Part shown: one piece after another, positions 1 to 15,000 of the stretch | How the letters are laid out: the number at the start of each line of letters is the position of its first letter | Numbering within the stretch: position 1 is the first letter of the stretch | NCBI RefSeq assembly: GCF_963676685.1 | Contig: NC_092346.1 | Location: forward strand, 31,881,133 to 31,945,132 | Origin: Mytilus edulis | Taxonomy: Eukaryota; Mollusca; Bivalvia; Mytilida; Mytilidae | DNA: 64,000 nt | Direction: 5' to 3' | Program-made: the position numbers and the translations under genes | The notes under the pieces: model-generated | Seen by the model: the letters and a program-made list of their open reading frames with translations, nothing else | Told to the model about the DNA's origin: nothing | Databases searched by the model: none

Positions 1-3000
1 ATTTGAGTGATCTTTTAATTTCAACTATTATCTAAATAAAGTATATAAAATTCAAGGGAAATAACTCTAGCACAAAACTACAATATTTGCATTGGTGAGA
101 TCTTTTCCCCACTGACAGCCTAGATAAGAGTTCCAAATGAACTAATTAATTATTATCAAAACTGTAAATAATACTTACCGCTACAGCTTTAACTGTAAGG
201 TACCATGAAATTGTAAGTATCTATAAGAACAGGGTTTCATATAGATAAGTATTATTTTCTTTTATTTCATGTTAGAATAGTATAATTGAATACAATGTTC
301 AATAATAATATAATACACTGATCTGAAATTAATTATACACTTTTTTTACAATTAAATACAATGTTCAATAATACTTATTAACATAGACTTAAAATCCCTT
401 TTAGCATTTTATATTCTGCAATTTCTGCAAGACAACTGAGAATTTCATTGTGACATTCTAAGAATTTTTTCAATAACAACATTGTGCAACTCCTATAAAT
501 TTTGGATTGATTTAGTTAAATGTAGGACTTTTACATTTGTTACAACTTCTAGATCAATAAAATATTTTAGATATAGTTGTGAAAGATATTTGAGATTAGG
601 GAGGGGATGGTAGTAAGTATCAATTTGCTAAAAAATAGATTTTCATGTTCTTTTATTTTGAGTTAATGTGAACATAGAAGTTGTTCACATGATGTTCAAG
701 TATCTTCTGTTTATTGTGAGAACAAAACTTTCCAGCAGTGTTGATTAAAGCAAGTTTGTAACATTTTGTGTACCTCATAAGATAAATAACTAACAAGACT
801 TAGAAACAAAGATGAATTAATATATTATATGGGGATTCAATTGTTAAACTATTTGATCATTTAAGGAATGACTGTAATATTTTTTCTGTCTATGAAGAAA
901 TAACATGAAAAATTTGGTGCACACTGAATAACGCGTGTAGCGGGTTATTTAACAGTGTGCATCACATTTTTATGTTATTTCGAATAGACAGAAAAAATAT
1001 TACAGTCATTTCTTATAATTTAATTCTAAATTCCATTTTAAACCGTAGAAAACCATGAAAAAACATTGATGACGTCACGGTCACATGACTAAATTATGTC
1101 TATGGGCTGATAACAAAATAACGTCAGCCAATCAAAAAATGCGTTACATCCAAAATTAAATTATTGCAAAATAATTGTAAAATAATGTGTAAAATACTGA
1201 AAGTTCTATATTTAGAATAAATCAAATATCTCAATGATATGTCATATATTTATTGAAAGTAAAAGAATGGTACTGTATAAAAATAAGAAGATGTGGTATG
1301 ATTGCCAATGAGATAAATATCAAACAGAGTTCAAGTGAAGATGATGTAAGCCATTATAGGCAACTGTAAGACCTTCAACAATTAGAAAATCATAGCTGGC
1401 TATAAAAAGCTTAGAGATGAAAAAATCAAAGGAGAAAGTTAACAGCCTATATAAAAAAGAAGATGTGGTATTATTGCCAATGAGACAACTATCCACAAAA
1501 GACCAAAATGACACAGACATTAACAACTATAGGTCACCATATGGCCTTCAACAATGAGCAAACCCCATACTGCATAGTCAGCTATAAAAGGCCCCGATAA
1601 GACAATGTAAAACAATTCAAACGAGAAAACTAACAGCCTTATTTATGTAAAAACAACTATGTAACAGTTTACAAAAAAACAAATATTACAGACATGAACT
1701 AACAACAACCACTAAAATACAAGCTCCTGACATGGGACAGGTGCATAAAGAATGTGATAGGGTTAAAAAGGTTTGAATGCGCCAAATTCCATGTTCATTT
1801 TTTCTATGAATTTAACTTCAGACACACATGAATTTTATTCATTCACTTATAAATCTTGTGCTTTGCCTGTTTCAGAGACAACTTCTAGAGGATGAAATAC
1901 AGAAGAGACAACATGCTCTGAAAGAAGAAACAAAGAAAATAAAGGAGACTAAACAGGTACAATTCAAATGTTTATACTTTTCTAATATGTCTATCATAGA
2001 ACTTCAGGGGTCGTATTATGTTTTCTGGTTTATAAATCTATCTGTCCGTCCCAATGTTATCAAAGTACAAATAATATTCACCTGAAATTTTCTTTATATT
2101 TAATATGATTGAAATTCTTGCTGTTGGACATATATAGTTTGACAGCCATTTAACCATCAATGTGTTTTACACTTTATATGCTTGACTGCAGAAAATAAAT
2201 ATCTTGTGAAATAAATAAATATAGCTACCCAATTTTATTTGCATTAGTTTAAAAGTATGGTACTGAAACAAATCTTTTAGTAGCGCGATCTTCCTGATAT
2301 GATCTAGTAAGTAAGTAAGTATTTTTATACCCCAGCTTTAAAAAAGGGGGGTATACTGTTTTACCTCTGTCTGTCCTTCCGTCAGTCAGTCTGTCTGTCC
2401 CATGAATATTTTTCGTCGCATTTTTCTCAGGAACTACAATACAAGGATTTCTGAAATTTGGTTTCAGGGTTAATCTAAGTCAGCTATACCGTGTGATGCG
2501 TTTTCAGATTGATCACTTGACAACTTCCTGTTTACCGAACACTTGTATGATTTTACACATGATAGCCAAGTTGAAAATTTTCGTCACATTTTTCTCAGGA
2601 ACTACAATACAAGGATTTCTGAAATTTGGTTTCAGGATTTATATAAGTCAGCTATACCGTGTGATGGGTTTTCAGATTCATCACTCGACAACTTCCTGTT
2701 TACCGAACACTTGCATATTTTTACACTATTAATTTTATCCACTTGCGGCGGGGGTATCATCAGTGAGCAGTAGCTCGCAGTTTCACTTGTTTTTATTATA
2801 TTGACATGTGTAATCACAGTTCAGTAAAGTACAAATATATTACATACACAATAAAATACACCCGACCCATTGGGTCTATAAGTCACTTTCAAATCATAAA
2901 ATGTAATTCTTTTATCACGGATTTCAAACAAAATAATGAAAAGTAAGATTAAGCTAAATATCAATATATTAATCTATTTATATCTATAATTAGATATCTG

Positions 3001-6000
3001 ATGAGAAACCAACAGAGCCAGAGAAAGCTGTACCAGCTACTCCTATTACTGAAGTTCCAACATGTTCCCCAATTGGTACCCCAAGTACTCCTAGAAGACC
3101 AAGAATGTCTCATTCACCCTCCCCCTTAATTGTACTGCCAAGTAATGAGAATAAATATAACCAGGATAAAAGAAGAAGGTATGTGGTTGTTATGTTTTTA
3201 TTTTATGTCCTTTTAAAAAAGCAGTCTTGGGAGTTAATCAATACAATTTGCACCATTTTTCTTCCTGTGTACCAGCTTTAGTATAAACCATGTAACCTCA
3301 AGTTTCCAAAATATTCTATAGAAACACCAATTAAAACAGTTATGGTGCTTTGAAACACAGCAATTTTTTACTGAAATGTCAAATTCAAGGTAATATTTTT
3401 TTTCAACCCTTTTTCGTATGCAACCTGATGTGACATACTTTGATTTGGTGATATTATACCTACATACACATACTTGATCCTATATTATCATATTTCATTT
3501 CTTAAATTTTCATTTGGTAGCTATAGACCAAACACATTTCTATTTTCATGGATGCAGATTCAAATATATTTGTTAAAAATATTCATATTTTTCTATTTAT
3601 GACAACTAGACTAGGAAAATATAGCTGCTTCACATACATGACGATGATGTAAGTCATGAACCTGGTGTTCAGAGGTTGTAGTTTGTTGATGTGGTTCATA
3701 AGTTTTTCTTGTTTCTAATTTTTGATATAGTTTAGACTGTTGGTTTTCCATTTCAATGATTTACACTAGTCATTTTTAGGGCCCTTTTTAGCCTGCTGTT
3801 CATTGTAAACCAAGGCTCTGTGTTGAAGATTGTACTTTGACCTATAATAGTTTACTTTTACAAATTATGACTTTAAAAGATGGAGAGTTGTCTCAATGGC
3901 ACTCATACCACATCTTCTTGTATCTATGAAAAGTAATTTCATTAAATGCTCATTGTTTCCATTTAATAAGTATTAACAATGGAAGGTACACATATTTTGT
4001 AAGGACATTATCTGAAACTATTTGCAAAAGATTTGCATTTACACATTTAATTTGCTTCATATACATGTAAATAAAAAATAACAATCATATTTACACATAT
4101 ATACAATGGGAGATAATTGCTATATTTTAGAAAAGTTTTCTGTTGTACTATTTTATAAGATTATATACAGATTGCTTTTAAACTTTTTAAAAATGGTAAT
4201 ATATATATGAAAAAAACCTTAAAAACAGATGGACTGATGCATGTATCACATGATAAGGTATGAAACTATTTTTAAACTTTGAGGAAGTGAAATCTTTTGG
4301 AATCACCGACATTGAACATGAAAAAAAACATAAATGAGTCCTCAAAACCATTAGGGCTATTCCATTAAAATGTAGATGGGAGGTTAGTAAGGGACTTTTA
4401 AAATATCCCTACAACCAAGAACCATTTTGTAGATAATTTTGAATAATAGTAATAGAAGCATACTGAAAAAAGACCCATGACCCACATTCAATAATTAAAC
4501 TTCCCTTCCTACCGTCCCACTAACATTTTAATGGATTAGCCCTTAATGGATATTTTATATGATATGGCCTCTAGAAATCCAAGATTTTCAACAGTTTATC
4601 ATTGATCCATATGAGGAATACATGAAGTATATCCTGCTTGCACTATTTCAGTAACCATGCTTCTATCCAAGTGAGTAATTTTGGAGCCTCAAGTTTATTT
4701 TATTTTACATTTTCTATTTTGATATATTCAGGAGGACCAGTACCCCATTGAGAGATACCGATGATTCTGATCACCAATGTAAAGACCATACTGGAGGGAT
4801 AGTGGTAATAGCCTTCAATACTAAATCAGAGAGAACAATACATAGAGGCACATGTTTAGGTAATGTTTTCACTTTATCCATCCCATTGTTTAGAAGTGTA
4901 AAGTGGGTAAATGCACAATTTTTCATAAACAAATGTACAGAATTTAACGAGTGTACAGAATTTGTCATCGAAATTTTTATGAGAAAATATGTTTGGATAT
5001 TTATGCAGGAAATGGTCTGTATATCAGTTGGCAGAACTTGATACCTAACAGTTTGGTTTGGTTTCACTGCTTCACTAGGTTAAACATATTTATTTATAGT
5101 GGATTGGGAAACAAGTTTTGCAACTTATATTAATCCCTTTTCACTTTGCAGGTGCGAGTGCTGCCTTGTAGCGGCATTAGCTTGCTCTTTTTCGAAATCT
5201 ACAAGGGTGTCTTTAAGGTGCATGAGATATGGCTCTCTCTTAACACTGGTCAGCCATTTATCATCCCCTTCCGACAGACTATCATCGTTTCCTCAAGACC
5301 ATACTCGCAAATGGTGTTAAGGGAGAGCCGAAATTCAAATTTTCATCTTGGAAAGGGAATGAAACCAGAGACCTTTGTGTTAGAAGTCCGCTGCACTAAC
5401 CACTACTACACGGCTTCACTGTTTTTCTGCAAAGCACAGGACAGGAAGGAGTGTTTGAAACTTCAACACTATTATTGTCTTTTGATGTTGAATGTTCATT
5501 CATCCATATTTATTTATTTTGTGTTAATGATTGGATTGTCAGTTTTCCTATCGAAGGTCAGTGGTTTTCTCTGGGCACTAGGCTTCCTCCATTAATAAGA
5601 ACTGGCCACCATGAAATAGCCTAAATGCGGTGCTTAAAAGTGGCGTTAAAACACCAAAAATCAAATAAAAATCCATATTTATTTATTTTGTGTTAATGAT
5701 TGGATTGATAATTGGCTCCTTGACAGTTAATATGCAAATTAATTTTAAGAGAACATATGTTTTTGTAGGTCATAGTGTCTTTGGTAGTACAGTGTATGCT
5801 GGGATAGATACAGCCAATGGAGAATTAGTAGCTTTATGCAAATGAATTTTAACAGAATATTTGTTTTTGTAGGTCATAGCGTCCATGGTAGTACAGTGTA
5901 TGCTGGGATAGATACATCCAGCAGAGAATTAGTAGCTTTATGCAAATTAATTTTAACAGAATATATTTGTTTTTTTTAGGTCATAGCCTCCATGGAAGTA

Positions 6001-9000
6001 CGGTGTATGCTGGGATAGATACAGCCAATGGAGAATTAGTAGCTATATCAGAATGGGTTTTAAAGTGGCGCCATATAAAACAGAAGAGAACTCAAAGAGT
6101 TGATTATGAAGATAAGGAGGGTGCTACTTACTTAAAACAGGTAAATGAAAAAATGCTTTCAAAACCTAATTGGTTAACGTCAAAAAATGAAATAAATAAG
6201 AATTTAAACATTCTATCAGTGTCTAAGTAGTTTGATTCATTCTAGTTTTTTCCAAGCAGCTATTTTCATGATCTTTCAAATAAAAAAACTACATTAATCT
6301 TACAATTTAGATAATCAAACCAGTGGTGTATCCAGAACTTTTTGTAAGGGGGGGGGGGGGGGGGTGCTCGCTCCAGTCACGCTTCAGTGATTCCCTATAT
6401 AATCAACCAAATTTTTCCCACAGGGCCCACCTGGATCCACCTATGCAAACACTGATTATTATGAGGAAAGGTTTTGTCAATTTCTCTTTCTCTATTACTC
6501 ACTGACTATACATATAGTGAAAGATCGTCATAAAAATGTGAAAATTCAAAAATTTTGCATGCAAAAATTTTTTAAGATTTACCAAAAATGTCATCGTAAT
6601 TTCCAACCTCAAAATCATCTGTCCACACACTGACAGTTTTAATTAAAGTTATGTAAAGAGAAATCTTATATATAAATATACAGTATAACCTGTGTTATCC
6701 AACATAGAGGAGGGATAGGAGGGGTCATGATCCCAAAATCCCAGGCTTAAAAACACGAAATCCCGAAGTCCCGAATTTAAATAAATAAAAATCCCGGATC
6801 CCGAAATTCGAAAAAAAGAATTCCCAGGTCCCGAAGGGGTATGTCCTGAAATCCCGAGCTTAAAAACACCTGATCCTGGAGTCCCGATAAAGGTCCTATC
6901 CCCCTCAACATACTGGGGAACCAAAAAAAAGTCTGATTAAGCATGGTGTCGCAATACTGTGGTTTTTTTCTGCAAAGATAGCCCTATTTTGGGACCCGAA
7001 AAATGTTTTGGTTAAAGCAGGATGTTGGAATACTCAGGTGTCGGATTATGCAGGTTACTCTGTATTTGAAAACAAAGAAAGTGACAATTCAGCTATAATT
7101 AACTGAGGTTGTAGTCTTCTATCAGGTACCATACTATGCACCATAGGGTGTAGTCAGTTTAATAAGCATACACATTATACATGTCTCCCTTGTGGCTAAT
7201 ATACATTTAAAAGCTAGAGTTATTTCCCTTTGAATATAAAATTTTCGGTTTGCAATATCTTCTTGTGTAGTTGCCATTTACTTTGTATGGATGAGATTTA
7301 TACATGTGAAAAATAGAAATGTGGGTATGTGTGAATGAGACAGCAACCCAATGACATAAATAACCAAAAAACCATCTAGAGGGCAGTTTACAATCTCCCA
7401 ATTAGGCAGGTGTCTTAACAACAAATAAAGCTCTTAATTGTGCTGAGGGTAAAACAGCTGTCACTTGCATCTTATTAGATAATCTTGCGTTCTTTCCCCA
7501 ATGGTGGTACAAAATCTTAATAATGTTAAAGAACTATTGATTTTTAACCTACTGTGTATTTATTTAATTTCGTGGGTTCCTATTTTTGTAGATTAAGAAA
7601 AACCTACATACTGGTGGATAGTTGATTCGTGAATTTGCGAAAGTCTGCATACAAGTCTATAGAAAATTTATCATTCCTTGAACATTTAATTTTGTGGTTC
7701 ATATTTACCAAAGAAGTCCACAAAAATTGGTATTCAACAATTAATAATAAATCCACAGTATAAAGAGTGTATATTTGTAACATAAAAAAAGTTCTAGGCT
7801 TATTTACATATTGAATTTCTTGCTTTCTTTATTCTAGATTACAAGCATTGAACAAGAAATACACAGCTTGATTCGATTACGACATAAAAATCTAATTCAC
7901 TACTTAGCTATAAAGTATATACAGGAAGCAGGGAAATGTACAGTTTATGTAAGTTAAAATTTTTATGGACATGATTTACATATTATCAAGAGATGAGAGA
8001 AATAAAGAATTTAGCAATTTTTTGAGAAATTCATACATGTCAAAATTTGGGTTGAAAATAAATTGGGTCTACGGTAAGCATGACACGGGATTAGCTGCTT
8101 TTTGTTTACAGCGTTGCACATGAAATTCGAATGATTAAGCGTGAAAATGGGAAAATAAGTCAGGTGGGACATGGGTAATAATTACATGCGCTATTATGGC
8201 AATGAGAAGCGGGATACAGGATTCTCACTAAACAATAAACGAGATCTGGGATCAGACCGCCCAAGGAGACCTCCTTAGAGATCATCATTACTAATGTAGA
8301 TAAGAAGCAGATTCAGTATTTTTATATGCGCCACAAATGCCAAACACAACACTTTTTATGCCCCATTTATGGGCATTATGTTTTCTGGTCATTACGTCTG
8401 TTCATCTGCTTGTTTGTCTGTCTGGTCGTTCGTCCATCCGTCTGTCTTGCTTCAGGTTAAAGTTTTTGGTCAAGGTAGTTTTTGATGAAGTTAAAGTCCA
8501 ATCAACTTGAAACTTAGTACACATGTTCCCTATGATATGATCTTTCTAATGTTGATTCCAAATTAGAGTTTTCACGCCATTTTCATGTTCCACTGAACAT
8601 AGAAAATGATAGTGCGGATGGGGCATCCGTGTACTTGGGACACATTCTTGTTTCTTTATCTGTGAAACCATTAGTACCTTAATATGTAAAATGAGTGATC
8701 ATTGTTTTTTTGGAGCCTAAAGTCTGTGTGTCAGCTCATTTTTTTATGGATTTTTTTTGCCTGGAGTCCGGTCCACTGTTTCTTTATCATGTTCATATTC
8801 GTTTTTTGGAGCCTTGAGTATGGGCGTCTGTTCATTTTTCATGAATCATATTCAAAGCAAAGATTTTAAATCTCAATCTGATCACTAATGCCTACATTTT
8901 ACAGTTACCTCACTTGCTCAACATGCCTATTGAAGAATACTTGTGGTAATGAATGTCTTTCTAATCAATTCATGTTTCAATGACACAATTTTTTTGTGAT

Positions 9001-12000
9001 AGTCAATTTTAAGTTATTTTAAAGAAGATATCTACTATATGTTGTCTATATATTTATTATTGTGTATCCTGACAACAAAACTGTAGCAACCTATAGAAAT
9101 AAACTGACATTTTCTCTTATTCATATTAGTATGTTTGTCTGAAATCAATCATTAGTTAACGCATCAATGTAAATATAACAGAATTTGATGAGACTGTCAT
9201 CAAAGTGAGAGGGTTAGCGCTATAAAACCAGGTTTAATCCACCATTTTCTACATTTGAAAATGCCTGTACCAAGTCAGGAATATGACAGTTCTTATCCAT
9301 TCGTTTTTGATGCGTTTTGCTATTCGATTTTTCCATGTGATTATGGACTTTCCGAATTGATTTTCCTCTAAGTTCAGTATTTTTGCGATTTTACTTTTGA
9401 ATATTATCTGAAGACTTTAAGCATGTTGTGATTTATTATGAAAAGATGATATGTTGGTAAGACACTTTCATGCTTCCACAGTTGTTGATTTTTCTATTAT
9501 ACAGTAAATATTGAATGTAATATGTACATTTATGAATATAAATCTTTGATCGTTAAGGTTTTTTCTCCATCAATTTTTTCATAGCTAATTTTCATTCTGG
9601 GTGGATGAGTTGTCTAAGTTGTTCATCTGCACTAGCCTGTCTACATTAAGGTGGTGAATTTCAACTCAATAAGGCATGGTGCTTTTGACTCTGATTCTAA
9701 TTAACCAGAATCTGTATGGTGAGTCTATGTTGGTACTCCTACTTACACCACCAGTACAACTGATCACTAGATAGAGCCAAACGTGAAAGTGATGTTAAAC
9801 ACTAATAATCAATCAATCAAACAATCAGTAATTTGACGGATCTTTGATGCCTCTGCTTCCTCCTGCTTCCTCCACCAATAAAACTGATCACTATGAAATA
9901 GACAAGAGTAAATGTGGTGTTTAATACCAACAATCAATCAATCAAACAACCATTATTTCTGTTGATACTCCTGCTTCCTCAAAAAATATGAAGATTAATC
10001 TATTGATCAATATGAACTTTCATTTCTACCTGTGATAAATGCTCAACAATTAGTCAACTTATCAATCAACAAATCAATAAATCAATTATTCACACAACAT
10101 ACATATCCACTGTCCAAAACCAACCAACCAATATTTAGAAAATATCCTTATATCTTGATGGATGATGGAACATCCAACAAAATGCAATCACCAACCGATC
10201 AACCAACCAAACATTTATATTAGTAAAGACAGAGACGTCCATTGACAATTATTTCGACAATTGATTTTATTTTTTGATAGGGTTAATAATAATAATTCTG
10301 GTATATTCACCTATCATTGAAGACTGTATGTTGATGCATATACATGTATTTCTCTTGTTTAGATCTCTTTTTTTTGTTTTTAAGTTGCTGTCTTATTGTC
10401 AATACACTATGTCCCCCTTTTATACATATTTGTCAGATATCAAACTAAAAATAATTTCACTATCAATTAAGGTAATTTTTATTATGATCTTTGGCTTTAG
10501 TTGGGATCCATAGTATGCTTAAAAAGTAACATTTTGAATAAAAAGGAAAATAACTGTTATACAAGATATTGGTCTAATCAGTTCTGGTAAGTTCACTCGT
10601 AAGCTGTAACTCCAGTTGTTATATGCATATGACATGGATAGTGTTTGCCTTATACTATTTCACATATTTCTGTTTCATTTAAGTTTGAATGTTTTAGAAT
10701 CCGTCAATGTTTATTTCATATAGCTTTGCTTCCTTAGTTTGACTACCTGCAGCCTTAGTGCATCCTATATATAGTTGTCCAGTTGTGTTGAAGGCAAGAG
10801 AAAATGGACGTTCTATTCCTATGTCCTTGGTATTGAAATATGAAATCAAATGACCATTGTCATTGAGGATGTGTAATATTTGGGTAATCAGATCTATCAC
10901 AACAACATTGTCACTTGGTGTTGTCACAATGTTTAATGGTTTGAATGGTTCACTCTTATTGATGATTGGATGACCTGTATACTGGTTTATTATATGTCCT
11001 TCTTGTCCTAAGATCACTAATTTACCTCTAGCATCATCTGAGATCTGATCCACTACATGTATATTTCTATTACATGTAGTGGTTATATACCTTGCATTAT
11101 TAAATAAAGGTTGATTATGTTCATCATGTTCATACACAGTCTCTTTGTCTCCTTTCTTGTTCATAATGATCACAGCTCCTCTTTTTAGTTCACTATTATA
11201 AGCTCCTACTATAAGTTTATTATCTCTGATAACATGGATAGCATTGGGAAGTAAAGGTGATACATCATAAACAGAATCAGTCAGATCACCACTACTGCTG
11301 ATTTGTTGTAACCTTGTTTTCCCTTTAACTATCAGAAGGAGTTGATTAGATGGAGTAACTGCCATTCCACACACATGAATGGTAAATTCAGACATCACCT
11401 TTAGGTTGGTTCCTTCAGGTTTTACTCTCTGTAACACTTTGAAATACCTGAACTTATCCAAAGTGATTGGTCAAGGCATGGACTTACATATGCTATCAAC
11501 TCAAGTTCAGTCTGGTATTCATTATTGATGACTAGGGAGATGTTTATTTCTGCTGACAAGTTTCCATCATCTTGTAGTGATCCAATGTGAGATTGGTTCA
11601 AATTTCCTGGAACAAATGTTGGTGAAGAAGTATAGCTAGGCCTGGTTCGTGGTTCTTGAGTTTCAGTGAATTTCTCCATCTTCTTGACCTCTTTGAAAAA
11701 GTCAGAGGCATTGGAAAGGTCAATACAGTCTTGGAATTCATTGATTTTGTCCACCTTCTGTTTTGTGAATAATGATATAGCGTTCAAATCAGATTTGACT
11801 GTTGATAAAACAGTTTCATGATTATGTTCCAATTTAATTTTGAGTTCTTTAAAATATTGTTCTACTTGCTCTTTTACAGTTTCCTCATGACTTTGAATAT
11901 TTCTTTTTTCCTTGTTATACTTTATATTTTCAGCGGACACTAGTTTATTGAGCTGGTCTTTCTTTGCATTGGTTGTATAATTACTCTTCTGCATTTTACT

Positions 12001-15000
12001 TTGTCCTTTTTTTAATATTTCTACTTTGATGTTGTATGCATCACTAATTTCGATTAAATCATGCTTCTTATGAATTTTAGCAATACAGGTTGGACACACA
12101 AGGATTTCACATGTATTACAGTAAAGACATGATGATTGTCCAGCATGTTCCTCACACTTTATATTGGTAAAATCTAGTTCTTCAGTATGCAATCCAATTT
12201 CTTCTCTACTGATTATCTTATGATCTTGTGCATTTTTGAATTGAGAATGAACATTGTCCTTGCAATAACCACACATCAGAATTCTGCAGTCCATGCATTT
12301 CCACTGAATTGGTCTATCTGTTTTACATAATTTACAGTTAACAGAAACTTGACCTCCTCCAAACGGCTGAGAGGAAGCCATATTTGTCAGGTGTGTCCCA
12401 GGTATTTCACTTCATTGTTTGATCTATTTTTAAGTTGTTATGATCAATAAGTTAAATACCCTTGTACTTAGTGAATATACTGAAACATGATAACAGTGAA
12501 CAAATAATTTATCGCTTGTGTAAATTTAAATACCATGATTGAGAAGACCATACATATTATATTTCACATGCCTACAATAATTTACAACTAATTAGGTTAC
12601 CTTAACTGACTGTCCCTAAGATAATCTACTTATTTTTTAGTCTGTTTGACTGTTAGGCTTTCTGTTTATCAATGCATCCATCCATTCCAAATCAAGTTAA
12701 AAAATGATGTGAACTTTAAAAATATTTATGCTAAATAATGGTTTTCACCCATATTTTACAGATCACTGATCAGGTTAAAGTTTTGTTTAGGGTAGTTTCC
12801 AATAAAGTTGTAGTCATGTCAACTTGAAACTTAAAAAATCAACACAAAATAAATTAGGGTTTTGAACCAGATTTCACGGTTTACTGAATATTCTGTCCAT
12901 TTTGGTTTGATCTGCCCTTCAATGTTTGAATTAGGTTTTAGACTTTAAAATTATTTGTCTTCCAACAGTACTGAAGAGACTCTTTTACGAGATGCAGTCA
13001 AAATTTGAACCATTAATGCTATTATGGTTGAAGATGCTAACAGAGCATTATAATTTTAGTGATATCAATGTCAAGTCATCATAAAGGACATTTACCATTT
13101 GCAATAAATATTGATATGACATGAGTCATGTGACTTACAATGGGTCTCAGTCAATATTTTGAATAGAAATATATGTTGTTGCATTTGTATCAGTCATGCA
13201 GAAAAGTCATATTTACAACTAATTATATTTAGGGACGACATCAAAAGTTCAATGAAGGATAAAAAACTTAATTCACATAGTTTTTTCACTGACCCCCCCC
13301 CCCCCCCCACCCCCCTCTTAACTTAATTTGGGAAAAATTGATTGACCCATATGGATATATGTAAAAATCAATGTCGGATAACCAAATCTTGCAGCTGTTC
13401 AACCCCCCCACCCCCAAACTATTTGAATTAAGTTTTTTATCTTACATTGATCTTTTGATGTCGTCCCTTAAACATTACTGTTATCAATTGTGTTAAACAT
13501 GAGAAATTCTTTTTTACATTTTCAATTTGATTTCTTAGCATGAAATCAGAAGCATATATAAGACCATTGTATAATTTTGTTCTATATCTTATAATTGTTT
13601 TTATTTATATTTTCCAAACAGATTTTAATGGACTACTCTGGAGGTGCTAGTCTCAACATACATATAACAGAATCACGTCCACTATCTGTAGATATCATCA
13701 AGGCTTACACAGAGGAAACTTTGTATGGATTAGAATATTTACACAAAAAAGATGTGGTACATAAGTACCTAAGGGTAGGTAACTGATGTTCAAATTATAT
13801 TCAAAGTGTATGCTTGTTCAATTAAATATGTATAATTAGGATGGGGATTAATTATTGTCTATGTGACAGCAATCCACCAACACAATAGACAACAAAAGCA
13901 ACATCTTCAACATTTGACTTGTGATTTTTGTCGAGTCTTCGACTTTAGTCGAAAAAGCAAGACATAGCAATCCTACATTCTGTCATTGTCGTCGGCTGTG
14001 GCGGCGGCAGCGGCGTCCACAAATATTCACTCTGTGGTTAAAGTTTTTGAAATTTTAATATCTTTCTTAAACTATCCTGGATTTCTACCAAACTGGGACA
14101 GAAGCTTGTTTATGATCATAAGATAGTATCTAGAAGTAAATTTCGTAAAAATAAAATTCCTGTTATTCCTTATTTTACTTGTAAATGGACTTAGTTTTTC
14201 TGCCGGGAAACATAACATTCACTCTGTGGTTAAAGTTTTTAAAATTTTAATAACTTTCTTAAACTATCCTGAATTTGTACCAAACTTGGACAGAAGCTTG
14301 TTTATGATCATAAGAAAGTATCCAGAAGTAAATTTTTTAAAATCTGTTTTTGTAGAGCCTGCGACTTTTGTCGTAGAAAGCTCGACATAGGGATAGTGAT
14401 CCGGCGGCAGCAGCGTTATCTAACTTCTTAAAAGCTTTATATTTTAGAAAGTGGAAGACCTGGATGCTTCATACTTTGTATATAGATGCCTCATGTTACA
14501 AAATTTCCGTCAGTCACATGTCAAATGTCCTTGACCTCATTTTCATGGTTCAGTGACAACTTGAAAAAAAAGTTAAGATTTTTTGTAATGTTAAATTCTC
14601 ACTTATTATAAGTAATAGGATAACTATATTTGGTATGTGCGTACCTTGCAAGGTCCTCATGCCTGTCATACAGTTTTCACATGACCTCGACCTCATTTCA
14701 TGGATCAGTGAACAAGGTTAAGGTTTGGTGGTCAAGTCCATATCTCAGATACTATAAGCAATAGGTCTAGTATATTCGGTGTATGAAATGATTGTAAGGT
14801 GTATGTGTTCAACTGGCAGGTGTCATCTGACCTTGACCTCATTTTCATGGTTCAGTGGATATAGTTAAGTTTTTGTGTTTTGGTCTGTTTTTCTTATACT
14901 GTATGCAAAGGGTCTACTATATTTGGTGTATGGAATGATTGTAAGGTGTTCATGTCCAACTGGGAGGTGTCATCTGACCTGAGCCTCATTTTCATGGCTC

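Larger units (their letters stand above)
1..12240 (+). repeat. Segmental duplication, upstream copy
   Basis: This stretch is repeated at about 49,753-64,000 in the same orientation. Position 1 already lies inside the duplication (it matches about 49,753), so the true left edge is outside the window. The match covers GCN2 exons 5-9, their introns and the antisense B-box gene. Encoded exons 5, 7 and 9 are identical in protein between copies; exon 6 differs at about three residues and exon 8 at two. Introns differ by transposon insertions and indels. Either a real duplication or two haplotypes assembled in line could give this pattern. Confidence 0.9.

Noticed and set aside
2493..2817. Overlapping short frames on both strands
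   Set aside because: They arise from the two 168-bp core units of the ATACCCC element.
5146..5595. 149-codon plus-strand frame as a gene
   Set aside because: It runs antisense through the SINE at 5,077-5,412 and into the next SINE. No domain is recognisable.
13291..13308. Poly-C tract, and poly-G at about 6,346-6,363, as G-quadruplex regulatory sites
   Set aside because: Both lie inside transposon-like elements; homopolymer runs there are common and length-unstable.
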